Below are positions 21,893-32,463 of a stretch of DNA of 64,000 bases, in pieces (positions within the stretch are counted from its first letter, which is position 1; every line of letters starts with the position of its first letter). The position numbers were made by a program, and so were the translations under genes. The notes under the pieces are model-generated. The model did no database searches. It saw only the letters and a list, made by a program, of their open reading frames with translations, and had not been told where the DNA came from. The stretch spans positions 38,029-102,028 of the forward strand of contig NW_019774670.1 of the NCBI RefSeq assembly GCF_001039355.2. The letters run 5' to 3'. Source of the stretch: Lingula anatina (lineage: Eukaryota > Brachiopoda > Lingulata > Lingulida > Lingulidae).

Positions 21893-22160
21893 TTGTCACG
21901 GTTCACCTGGTATGAACGGTATAAAAGAAGATAATATCCATACAATGACAGATTTTAAAACAGAAGATTCACAGTATAGTCGACAGGTGCACCTTTTAGC
22001 GTTTTCGTGTTCTTCGAATTTTTAATCCTCACTGCTGCCATCGCCAATTTTGCCCGTTACAAACTTGACTCTGTCGATCGACCATCATAAAAGCGATTTT
22101 TATTTTTCCTGCTGCTATTAAGTGACCCTTTGTGAACTCTGCGGACGATCTGCAACTCAG
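21893..22160 (+). promoter_or_regulatory. Promoter and 5' UTR exon of synthase copy 2
   Basis: TATA box TATAAAAG at 21920-21927, preceded by the motif TTGTCACGGTTCA (21893-21905) and followed by sequence conserved with copy 4 (AGATAATATCCATACAATGA). The first exon should start near 21950 and ends CAACTCAG|GTAGGT at 22160. A 227-bp intron ends TTATAATCAG at 22387, 20 nt before the ATG. Start and splicing are predicted from motif position and paralogue conservation. Confidence 0.7.
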
Positions 22161-22407
22161 GTAGGTTTAATTTAACATAAAACTTGAAATGGAAATACCC
22201 GACATATACTCGTGCGCTGGTTGCTCCGATCATGTGTAGATGAAAGGAATTTTCAGAAAGGAAATTATACATTTGATGGTGACAATTATATGTTGTTTTA
22301 TCAATTGTAGTTCGTTTTTCATCTTATTGTTTGAAGATATAAATATTTCTTAATTTATGTTTTTAAATTGATTTATTTTATAATCAGGAATCTTTGATAA
22401 AGCCGTC

Positions 22408-23706
22408 ATGAAGGCTATTTCAACTATTCGTACCGTGTTCCACCAAACTATCCATGCCAACCGAAGACCCCTGTCTCTTACTACGACAGTTAAAAGATGG
22501 ATGGGAGGCCAGTTACCAGGGCAACACTCCCAGGAGTTAGCCGCAAGGACCACGATGGCTTACTCCCCGTTTGAAACATTAAACAAATACGAGAGCCACG
22601 TGGATTTGTTCTCTTGCGACTATCTTGGCCTTGGTCAAAACGAGGAGCTTAACTGGGTACACGCCTATTCGATTCTCCGTCACGGAATGGACAGAATCTG
22701 TTCCTGCGTTGTCTCACACCCAGGCGATTCTCCTGTTAGGGATACAGAGAGGGCCTTGGCGCGGTGGTTGAAGAGCGAAAGTGCTGCCCTCACCTATTCC
22801 TGCACAGCAGCAAACATTGGAGCTATGGAGATATTGCTCAAAGGAAACCAGCGACCAGTCTACGTGGACCGTTTTGCTCATGCGACACTTCAAGTTGGAG
22901 TGACTTTTGCCGGTGCTGCGGGGAGATTGCATGTGTTTCAACACAATGATCTGGATCACCTCCGATCACTGATAGCAAAAACAGGGAGCGGAGTGGTAGT
23001 CGTGGACTCGATTTACAGCACTAACGGAGAGGAAGCACCGATGGCCGACTTGGTGGACTTGTGCCACGACCTTGGTTGCATCCTCGTCGTAGATGAAAGC
23101 CACGCACTTGGCGTAATAGGGGAGCAAGGTGAAGGTTTAGTCGCCCATCTTGGTCTCGAAGACGGCGTTCATGTAAGAACCACATCATTACATAAAAGCC
23201 TTACATGCGATAATGGTGTCATTGCCAGTAGCCGTGACGTCACAGACTGCTTCAACCACGCCACAACGTTAGGCATATTCAGCAATGCCATGCAAATCTC
23301 TGGCGCAATGAGAGTGAAAAAAGCAATGGAGTTGGCAATGCAGGCAACTGAACAGAGAGAGAACTTGCGAAAAATGTCTAAATCATTCCGACAACAGCTT
23401 AAAGAAGCTGGCTTCCCGGTTAGGACCGACATCGACCACCCCATAGTATCTGTAGTTGTCGGTCAGTCTGCTAGGGCGGTAGAAATACATCACTATCTGT
23501 GCTCTAAGGGGATATACCCTTGGGTTTTCTTTTATCCGGCGACCCCAAAAGACGGAGCCATGGTGAGATTTGTGATCAACCAATATTTGACCCCAGAGAA
23601 ACTCGCCTACACCGTTGAAACAATAAAGAATTTCAGAGATGATCTAAAGCCACCCACTGGTATGGGTAGAGAGGAGAGAAGTGTAATCAGTCAAGCTATC
23701 ATATAA
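22408..23706 (+). CDS. CqsA-like alpha-oxoamine synthase, copy 2 (432 aa)
   Basis: Uninterrupted 432-codon frame. Residues 1-40 lack Asp and Glu and are rich in Arg, Lys, His, Ser and Thr, as in a mitochondrial presequence. The catalytic domain follows: DYLGLG (71-76), TYSCTAANIG (129-138), DRFAHAT (154-160), VVVVDSIYST (196-205), Asp229 and His232 in DESHALG, the PLP-lysine K263 in SLHKSL, PATPKDGAMVRF (377-388) with Arg387 placed to hold the substrate carboxylate. The usual ALAS/KBL Gly-rich and GxRxxxG segments are not present; the corresponding region, the DSIYST and DESH boxes and the C-terminal PAT motif instead follow the bacterial CqsA pattern. CqsA makes the CAI-1 precursor from an acyl-CoA and an amino-acid-type donor. 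The substrate here is unknown. It is the first gene of the left duplication unit. Confidence 0.9.
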   Translation: MKAISTIRTVFHQTIHANRRPLSLTTTVKRWMGGQLPGQHSQELAARTTMAYSPFETLNKYESHVDLFSCDYLGLGQNEELNWVHAYSILRHGMDRICSCVVSHPGDSPVRDTERALARWLKSESAALTYSCTAANIGAMEILLKGNQRPVYVDRFAHATLQVGVTFAGAAGRLHVFQHNDLDHLRSLIAKTGSGVVVVDSIYSTNGEEAPMADLVDLCHDLGCILVVDESHALGVIGEQGEGLVAHLGLEDGVHVRTTSLHKSLTCDNGVIASSRDVTDCFNHATTLGIFSNAMQISGAMRVKKAMELAMQATEQRENLRKMSKSFRQQLKEAGFPVRTDIDHPIVSVVVGQSARAVEIHHYLCSKGIYPWVFFYPATPKDGAMVRFVINQYLTPEKLAYTVETIKNFRDDLKPPTGMGREERSVISQAII

Positions 23707-25564
23707 TCAAGATCATAGATCAACGCATATTACCTTTATTTAGCATTGTCAGCATAGAAGAAGACATTGTTGGGTTCAAGATAAACAGAAGATCGAATGT
23801 ATTCAGTATGTGGTATTCTGCATTTAGACATTACTAACCCATCGTGTCTCCATCCAGGGACTACAGGCACAACATAATTTATATACACGTATACTAAACA
23901 CTATTTTGAGCTATTTTTAGACTGAGCACAAGTTAACTTATAAGAGTTACTGGCAGATTCAACTAAGTTTAATCACTAGCTCATTAAGATCATAAATATT
24001 TAACAATACAGCCGAACAATTTTGCTGTAATGAATAGGGATGGATGAACTGCTTAGTTTATTTTTGGTTTTAAATTGATTCTACGCCATTGCTTTCCCTC
24101 CCGGGGACAGCCATACCATTTTTCTTATATGGACGCCTTCACCTTATACACTAGGTCATTTTCTATTCATATTCTCTAAAGAACCACAAGTACAGTTTCC
24201 TAAGTACATGTATGTAAATATATCACCTCTTAAAGTACACTCCACGGTACAGCAAAAACATTGGTCATAGTAAAGAGATAATAACGAGAGGCGTGCACGG
24301 CTAATACCGAGGTTTCCATGGGAATATATTTCACGGTTTACCTTAGGACTATGTAATGTGCTATTACTATTAAGAGCAATCACATTTACCAGTAAAACTA
24401 ATTCATATATTTAACTTCTATCAGGGATGTTCAAAGATTTGGATTAGGTTCCGAACGGAGCAAACTATTAATTGTTATTATATTTGCTCATTCTTCTACT
24501 TAAACATATTCTTCTTATGCGTTTTTTTTTTTTTTTTTTCTTTTTATTCCTTTATACCATTGCTTGATATTTTGAGGTTTTGATGAGCTGATAACAAATT
24601 TATCATGATTTTGCTTAATGTCTACTGAATCAACGGGCTGCCGATAAAATATAACACCATTGTGAAACTAAGAATAGAATGTTTTAAATATTTATATCTT
24701 AAAATTGATATACGTATTTGAAGTATAGAAATAGAGGCAAACCTTTCATACAAATTGTTAAAAATAGTTATGCCCCACAGTAATTACAACTAACTAACAA
24801 CAGTTATTCCATAAAGACATCAAAAGTCAAACTAAGTCTACGCATGGTAGATATAAGATATCTTGTTTAAAAAAAATGTTGTGCATTAAATTGCTTAAAG
24901 TATACAATTATTTACATAAGCAATGTTGTGCGGCCCCATTTGCCACGGTTCATGTCCATCTACTTAAAACATCCCAGGCTACAAACACCCGCCCGGCCAA
25001 TATTTATCTTTCACACCGGTCAGCACGCTTGTTGGACGCTTCATAGACGACTGCCATTTTAGCGGAAATAGAGATAGCCAGTTTAAGACGGCCAAATAAT
25101 ACTACGCACTTCTTTTCGATTCGCTGAGCATGCAAAAGTCCCTTAATGTTTTTTTTTTTTTTTTTTTTTTTTTTTCGGGGGACGGGTAATAAAACTGCAA
25201 GGGAAGACTCGGTCGCTGCTAAATTATGTCTGTATATTAAAGAAGACCCCCAGGGCTTGATCCACGCAATTAAGATTAGATATCTGTCACAAAAACATCT
25301 TGTAACGTCAGGCGGTAATATGTCATATTCATCTACATATATCGAATCACATCTCTGCGATCAAGTAATCATTATCTGTTGATCTTTTGTTAAATATAAA
25401 TTGAGAATAATTTTATTGAAAAGCATTTGCTTTAGCCAATTTTTTTTACCTTTATAGTGAATATAAATATAATAATACAAAATATTAGCTATCGTGTATT
25501 GCTATATACATCATAAGCACAAGCTGCTGACGCGTTGCGTAACAAAAAGATTCGCGACGTTGAT
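23707..25564. other. Region between copies 2 and 3
   Basis: Holds the 3' UTR of copy 2, whose flank closely matches that of copy 4. It also has T homopolymers (about 24522-24540 and 25147-25175) and the distal motif TTGCCACGGTTCA at 24940-24952. No other gene is supported. Confidence 0.5.
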
Positions 25565-25790
25565 GTGCAGTATAGCATAAGAACACTGCCTAAAGGGAGA
25601 TAATATACATAGAACGACAGACTTTAACACAGAAGAGTCACTGGGTCAACAAACCACCCTTTATTGTCGTCGAGGTCTTCAATTTCTTAGTCCTCACTAC
25701 TGAGATAGCTGGTGGTCAAGACACGCCATTTGGGCCAATAGCTACTAACAAGTGACCGTTGAAAATTCTAGGAACGCTATCACGGCTCAG
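25565..25790 (+). promoter_or_regulatory. Promoter and 5' UTR exon of synthase copy 3 (TATA altered)
   Basis: Aligned with copies 2 and 4, the TATAAAAGAAGATAATAT block reads CCTAAAGGGAGATAATAT here, so the canonical TATA is lost. The nearby TATAGCATAA (25571-25580) may substitute. The first exon ends CACGGCTCAG|GTTTG at 25790. The intron is 1784 bp, ending TTATTCAG at 27574, 7 nt before the ATG. Confidence 0.6.
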
Positions 25791-26729
25791 GTTTGTTTCA
25801 TTTCTCAATATATTTATAGTAGAAATGGCATTATACTGTATACCCTATATGAAGATAACTTCTGTAATGTGAACATTTATAATTTGAGACCTTCATGATA
25901 TTTTAATAAAAGATATTAAAACAAAAGAGCTAAAAATTGAATGAATCCGTTTTAGGCATTGTCACCATGTGCAATATTTGGCAGGTATGACATTTACAGG
26001 AATGCATGCTTATGATGCTAACCAGAAGAGACACTGGAAAGATTTATCTAGCAGATTGTTAAGTTCAGGCTTACTGTTCGTTCTTCTTTTTGAAGAATTC
26101 CCGATTACAAACTTCACTGATATAAATTTACATGTACGTTGCATTTGACCACCATGCGTCATTTACTGTTCACAGTATTAAACAGAAAGGGGAAATCCGC
26201 CAGGATGTGTACCTTTTTTTTAGGCAACAAACATCCTTTGTTTATTTACTTTTGTCTCTTTGCTTTCTTTTTAATTATTTGAATATACATTTACTTATAT
26301 AAAAATTAAGCGTATAGAAAATTACATCGCCTCCACGTTGACCGACGGCCGTTTTACCCTAAGACTCTTCAGTGGTGTTGGGGGAGCCGGGGACCGACTG
26401 ACACCTTATTGTTATAAAAACTGAGATGTCAGGGAAATTATTACCTTCGGGTATTCAGTAATTTTTCTTTAAAAAAGGAAGATCATTTATGTACTTTGTG
26501 GTGCAAATATGAGAAATTCCCTGTAATTCTTTTAAGAGTAAATTCAGCCTTACCACAAGGTGCGCACATACTAAAATCGTAAAGTAAATCATACTGTAGT
26601 CAGCTCCTGTGCATTGTACTCCGTTACACCGAGTTGCAGCCAGAATTGAGCTATGTGCACTGCACTTTTGCTCACCTCTGAAAACTTCTTGAAATAAAAC
26701 TGAGTTTACTAACAACATCATCAACAAAA

Positions 26730-26731
<2 letters not shown>

Positions 26732-26795
<64 letters not shown>
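26732..26795. repeat. (AT)n microsatellite in the 5' UTR intron of copy 3
   Basis: About 64 bp of pure AT dinucleotides. The orthologous place in the right unit (36939 onward) has a shorter tract, an N gap and a second AT tract. A G run follows at 26963-26979. Confidence 0.95.
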
Positions 26796-26797
<2 letters not shown>

Positions 26798-27581
26798 CCG
26801 AAATAATACAAGTTTTCTTTAAAACATTTCTACTTTGTCAAAAAACAACACACGATCTACCTCTTTTTTCTGATAGAGGTTTAGTAATTACATTAAAGAA
26901 GTGTCGTTATCTCCAGTCTCCATCAGTGTGCCATATAGACATGTCTCGGGGCGAACGAACCCGGGGGGGGGGGGGGGGTAAATTGGGCGTACCTGCCCCT
27001 GACTTCCTTTTCAAGCACGCGATTGCATAATATCTGTAAGACTTATCCAAAGAATCTGTCACAGTAAGGCCATATATCCTGTGTAATACATGCTATACTC
27101 AACCCACTAAAACATGCACCTAATAGAGACATAAAATTGTTTTCCAGTGTAAAATAAACTGCGAGATCCTGCTTGCGCGTCTCGTTACGTCAACCAGTCA
27201 ACGTGTCACGTGCCCATTCAAAAAGTTACGTTTCACTTTCGACAAAAGATGGTGTACAGTCTTGCCAAGGGGGTAAAATAGCGCCACCTATACAGATTTC
27301 AAATTACATCATAAAACTTGCCCTTGCCTCCCATCTATCTCCTGTTTCATATCGTAATTTTGAAATCTTTGTACGTCCCTGAAGAACCTTCGGGCAAAAC
27401 GGCCTTCAGGCAAAAAAAAAGGATGGAGGAAACAGTCAAATTTTGTTCATTTTTAAATATATTGATTGGATCCAAACAATGTATATAAAATGATTTGTGG
27501 TAAAAATACAATACTGGATTTATTTCGACAAATACAGTATATATATACTAATGTTAGATTCATTTTTTATTCAGCACTGAA

Positions 27582-28880
27582 ATGAAAGCCATCTCAATTC
27601 TTCGTTCCGTGTTCCACCAATCTATCCATGTTCATCCACCACCCCTGTCTCTTACTATGACAATAAAGAGATGGAAGGGAGGCCAGTTACCAGGGCAACA
27701 CTCCCAGGAGCTAGCCGCAAGGACCAAGGCGGCTTACTCTCCATTTGAAACATTAAACAAATACGAGAGCCACGTGGATTTGTTCTCTTGCGACTATCTT
27801 GGACTTGGTCAAAACGAGGAGCTTAATCGGGTACACGCCGACGCGATTCTCCGTCACGGAATGGACCGAATCTGTTCCTGCGTTGTCTCACACCCAGGCG
27901 ATTCTCCTGTTAGGGATACAGAGAGGGCCTTGGCGCGGTGGCTGAAGAGCGAAAGTGCTGCCCTCACCTACTCCTGCACAGCAGCAAACATTGGAGCCAT
28001 GGAGATATTGCTAAAAGGAAACCAGCGACCAGTCTACGTGGACCGTTTTGCTCATGCGACACTTCAAGTTGGGGTGACTTTTGTCGGTGCTGCGGGGAGA
28101 TTGCATGTGTTTCACCACAATGATCTGGATCACCTCCGATCATTGATAGCAAAAACAGGGAGCGGAGTGGTTGTCGTGGACTCGATTTACAGCACCAACG
28201 GAGAGGAAGCACCGATGGCCGACTTGGTGGACTTGTGCCACGACCTTGGTTGCATCCTCGTCGTAGATGAAAGCCACGCACTTGGCGTAATAGGGGAGCA
28301 AGGTGAAGGTTTAGTCGCCCATCTTGGTCTTGAAGAAGGCGTTCATGTAAGAACCACATCATTACATAAAAGCCTTACATGCGATAATGGAGTCATTGCC
28401 AGTAGCCGTGACTTCACAGACTGCTTCAACCACGCCACAACGTTAGGCATATTCAGCAATGCCATGCAAATCTCGGGCGCAATGAGAGTGAAAAAGGCAA
28501 TGGAGTTGGCAATGCAGGCAACTGAACAGAGAGAGAACTTGCGAAAAATGTCTAAATCATTCCGACAACATCTTAAAGAAGCTGGCTTCCTGGTTAGGAC
28601 CGACATCGGCCACCCCATAGTATCTGTAGTTATTGGTCAGTCTGCTAGGGCGGTAGAAATACACCACTATCTGTGCTCTAAGGGGATATACCCTTGGGTT
28701 TTCTTTTATCCGGCGACCCCAAAAGACGGGGCCATGGTGAGATTTGTTATCAACCAATATTTGACCCCAGAGAAACTCGCCTTCACCGTTGAAACAATGA
28801 GGAATCTCAGAGCAGATCTAAAGCCATCCTCTGGTTTGGGTAGAGAGGAGAGAAGTGTAATCAGTCAAGCTATCATATAA
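27582..28880 (+). CDS. CqsA-like alpha-oxoamine synthase, copy 3 (432 aa)
   Basis: Same architecture and length as copy 2, with all PLP-site residues kept (Lys in SLHKSL, DESHALG, PATPKDGAMVRF). Its N-terminal 40 residues (MKAISILRSVFHQSIHVHPP) match copy 5 and differ from copies 2 and 4. Its 3' part, including the GQSARAV segment near residue 352, matches copy 2. This pattern suggests gene conversion. Private changes include QQLKEAGFP to QHLKEAGFL, DIDHP to DIGHP and LEDG to LEEG. It is second in the left unit. An orphan minus-strand promoter lies about 150-250 bp beyond its 3' end. Confidence 0.9.
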   Translation: MKAISILRSVFHQSIHVHPPPLSLTMTIKRWKGGQLPGQHSQELAARTKAAYSPFETLNKYESHVDLFSCDYLGLGQNEELNRVHADAILRHGMDRICSCVVSHPGDSPVRDTERALARWLKSESAALTYSCTAANIGAMEILLKGNQRPVYVDRFAHATLQVGVTFVGAAGRLHVFHHNDLDHLRSLIAKTGSGVVVVDSIYSTNGEEAPMADLVDLCHDLGCILVVDESHALGVIGEQGEGLVAHLGLEEGVHVRTTSLHKSLTCDNGVIASSRDFTDCFNHATTLGIFSNAMQISGAMRVKKAMELAMQATEQRENLRKMSKSFRQHLKEAGFLVRTDIGHPIVSVVIGQSARAVEIHHYLCSKGIYPWVFFYPATPKDGAMVRFVINQYLTPEKLAFTVETMRNLRADLKPSSGLGREERSVISQAII

Positions 28881-29026
28881 TCCACATCAAAGATCAACGC
28901 ATATTGCCTTTATTTAGCACTGTCATCCTAGAAGAGAATATTGTTTTCTAAAACAACGTTGCTAGTATCAGGAAAATCTTAAATAACTAATTTACATTTG
29001 ACTAAGGTTATGAGAATAAAACATAC

Positions 29027-29127
29027 CTGAGGCGTGGCTCGTCCTCATAGGAAGTTCACGTCACTTAGTCGTCTCGTGTGTGGCTGATATGTAGCTGCTA
29101 CTGCAAACAAACGTTTTTATTTGGTCC
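29027..29127 (-). promoter_or_regulatory. Orphan duplicate of the copy 1 promoter and first exon
   Basis: Near-identical to 18415-18515, including the minus-strand donor CACGCCTCAG|GTATG. No minus-strand synthase lies to its left: the next coding sequence is copy 3 on the opposite strand, ending at 28880. If active it would produce a transcript antisense to the 3' end of copy 3. Confidence 0.6.
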
Positions 29128-31966
29128 ACCAAGGATCTAATAGTACTGATTTGCACAAAGAATAAAGAAGCGTTATCAAAACACACATTTTCCCGGAAAG
29201 GATTGATTAATATGCTCTCTTCAGATTTTACAGAGGTAAAATATTCATTCATTCAAGATTAATATCTGCTTCGTGTTCTTGGTGTCTAAATACATCTTTT
29301 ATGTATGAGGGTTTTCAAATAGCTACAGGTATAATGGTGCTCAGTGGGCCGACAGAGAACAGCAGAGATCATCTAAAACGGAAAAAGCCAAAGTGAAAAA
29401 AGGTATCTGTCTGACTCTGTGACTCAGAGTTCAAAGTTCTGTCGCCGTATATATGCTCCCTTCTTTTTATCAATGCATTTGATGCCACACAGTTTAGATT
29501 TAGTAAGTCAAGGTCTTAATTTGACAAGCCATTTGACATACAATTACACCTATATTTAAAGAACCATGGTAACCAAATAAACTAAATTCAAATAAATAAG
29601 TTGAACAAGAGTAAAAATGTGTAATTAGTACTTAAACTCTGAGACAGTAAGCAGCAGTTAGTTAAAGGCACCATGCAAGTGCCCATAACATGATTTCTAT
29701 CTTTATTTAATAATCACTTCAGACAATTAGGGATACGATAATTTGACATAATACAGGTAGCTATCTTCATAAGAGGGTCCTTTACCAACCAAACACACCA
29801 AACACAGAACGTTTTATAACTTTATCATAATGTTTCTACATATTTATTGTACGGTTACAATAACGTTTTATGCTTTTGGGTATCTCATTTGAATTTGATA
29901 TAACGCAAAATAATCTATGGATCAATTTAATGCCAGAGTCGCCAGAAAACCAAACCCTGGTACCATTCGATTCCAATTAAAAGAGGGAAATCTCAGGACT
30001 AGGTAACAAATTTAAATAAACGACGGAGTCATGCTTTCGAACGGTGTTAAAGGACTGTGATTTTCAGAAAGAAATTTAATCTTTATAGATTTTCTAACAG
30101 CTCCCAGTGACCAGTTAAATCCCATTTACGCTTTAAGACATACCTCGTGCGACCTTTGTGCGATCATGAAATTGACCAGGCCGTCGTTGGACGCCCAAAG
30201 GAAGCCCATTGATTGCTAAAGATACTCTCACACCATGCACAAAAAAGGTACGTAAGTGTAGCCTGAAACTGTGAAAAAAGCGCTTTATTTATACTACAGA
30301 TGCTAAAGCGTAGGGATATGTTGCTCGTTCGCCGTCACACTAGCTTATGCCAAACGTATGAGTAACATACGACTCAAACGCTCGTGTACTCTTAAAATTT
30401 TGAACATTCTCAGAATATTCTTTCAGCCTCTGCGACTGCAAACGTACACCAGTGTTACTTGGGTACGCGGAAGGTATGCGACGTAAGACGAACATATCCC
30501 TTATGTACATACGTGGATTTTTTCCCATACGTTGGCGCTATATGCTATAGTGGGACAGGGCCTTTGATTAAGATGGCTTATGGAATTTACTCCACATTAA
30601 TATTCCAACATTTTAATAAAGAAATAAAACGTCATACTGAGGGTACTTACAAGTGGATTTTTGTAAACACCAAGTCTTGTTTTAAAAATATACCATGCGC
30701 ATTAAATTGCGAAATTATACAATTATTTACACAAATAACACTCTGTCACCCCATTTGTCGCGGTTCATGGACCATCTTCCAAGATCATCCTAGACTACAT
30801 TGACCAGCCCTTCCTTTATTTATCTTCCACACGTCAGGGTCAGCACGTTTATCGGACGCTCCATAGACGACTGGCATTTTATATTGTGACATCACCAAAT
30901 TGTTTTGAATAGATAGAGTCCTTTTAAACAAAATTATCTCGACTAACGCGCCAAAGCTGCCAGTTACAGAAGGTCAAACCATCTGTGTTCATCGCCTTGC
31001 CTGCTTTCCAGGGATTATCATCGTGCATTTACATATTAGACTTTGTCGATTGTTTTACATGGCATTTAAAGTCATACACCTTTTGCTAATATTTATGAGC
31101 ATTTCCTTCTTCGTCTTATGGTTATTATTATTATTATTACAAAAATAATAATGTTGAATTCCAAGGCACATTTTCTGAGTAGTTTTAGCTTAACTGATCA
31201 AGATAACATACGATCGTCCTTTGAGATTCAAAATTAAAACAATACCTAAAGTCTGGTATAGTAGAAAATAATGTTGTCTTAGAATTGAATTTTCCACACT
31301 GACTGCTAGGCACATTTCTGATAAAAAAATCGTTCAATAATATTCAGAAAGAAATATTTGTTCTACATTTCTAACTTAAAATTAAAGAATTTCGCCAATA
31401 CTCATAATTCCAAAACTATTCTAAGCGCTTGCCAACTATCTAAACAAGCCCTTCCCTTACCCAAACTGTTAGATTTATATACGTCTTTTCATTCTTTTCT
31501 AATTTCACGTCACTATGTCACACCCGTAGTCTATTACGGGAGCGTTACCCAATCTCCCAGTCAATCTACGTCACTTGTTGACAGGACATGGCGACCGTGG
31601 ACCATATCAAGGTGACCGCAAGCTGCGGCGTAACCAGTTATATGTAGGCCAGATCAATTAGATACGGTATCTCTTTATATTTATAGCCTATATGAAACGC
31701 CTCAAAGATTACGAATAAACAGAAGTTGCATTGTTATTCATAGTAGGTGAAAACATGTCAATATACTTTTATATCTCCTGACCGCCTACGGAAACCCCAC
31801 TGGCCCCGTTCCTGATACCCACGTGTAGTTAAATGACAACATTTTAGCTCGGTCACGCTGTGCCATTGTACCCCAAATTGTTGTTTACTTAGGATAGGTC
31901 TAATCTCTGCACGACCTGTCAATTATTTTGCTAAAATTAGACTATTTTTTAACTGTGTGGGCTCAC
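29128..31966. other. Upstream region of copy 4, no gene
   Basis: Paralogous to 18516-21892, with the empty TTAA site near 30697 and the distal motif variant TTGTCGCGGTTCA at 30755-30767. No conserved reading frame. Confidence 0.5.
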
Positions 31967-32224
31967 TTGTCACGGTTCACCTGGTATAAAGTGTATAAAA
32001 GAAGATAATGTCCATACAATGACAGATTTTAAAATAGTGGAGTCGACAAGTCACCTTTTGATGTTTTTGCGTTCTTCGATTCTCAATCCGTACTACTGAC
32101 ATCGCTGTCATAGACGCGCCAACGTTGCCAGTTACAAACTTGGCTCTGCTGACCACCATACAAGCGAGTATTTTTCCTGCTGCTTTCAAGTGACCGTCTG
32201 TGAAAACAACGATTTGTGGCTCAG
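31967..32224 (+). promoter_or_regulatory. Promoter and 5' UTR exon of synthase copy 4
   Basis: TATAAAAG at 31994-32001, with TTGTCACGGTTCA at 31967-31979 just upstream, as in copy 2. The first exon ends TGTGGCTCAG|GTAAAT at 32224. A 219-bp intron ends TTATTATCAG at 32443, 20 nt before the ATG. Confidence 0.7.
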
Positions 32225-32463
32225 GTAAATTTTATTTAACACAAAACCTAAAATGGATAAAAGCCGTATACTACTACGATGATTGCTTCAGTGGTGTGAA
32301 AGGAATATTCAGAAAGGAAATTTAAGATTTGTTGGTGAAAATTATTTGTAGTTTTATTGATTGTAGTTCGATCGTTTTTTATCTTATTGAAGATACAAAT
32401 ATTCATTGATTTATGTATTAAAACTGATTTATTTTATTATCAGGAATCATTGCTTAAGCTGTC

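Larger units (their letters stand above)
18349..28955 (+). repeat. Left unit of a two-gene tandem segmental duplication
   Basis: Sequence from AACGTTGCTAGTATCAGG (about 18351) to the 3' flank of copy 3 is repeated in order at about 28961-39552. The unit carries a divergent copy-1-type first exon, copy 2, its 3' flank, the upstream region of copy 3, and copy 3. Paralogous positions are offset about 10.06 kb at copy 2/4 and 10.67 kb at copy 3/5. The unit junction lies at about 28945-28960, just after the 3' UTR of copy 3. Confidence 0.85.

Noticed and set aside
26455-26811. 118-codon minus-strand ORF with an Ile-Tyr run
   Set aside because: Produced by the AT microsatellite inside a 5' UTR intron.
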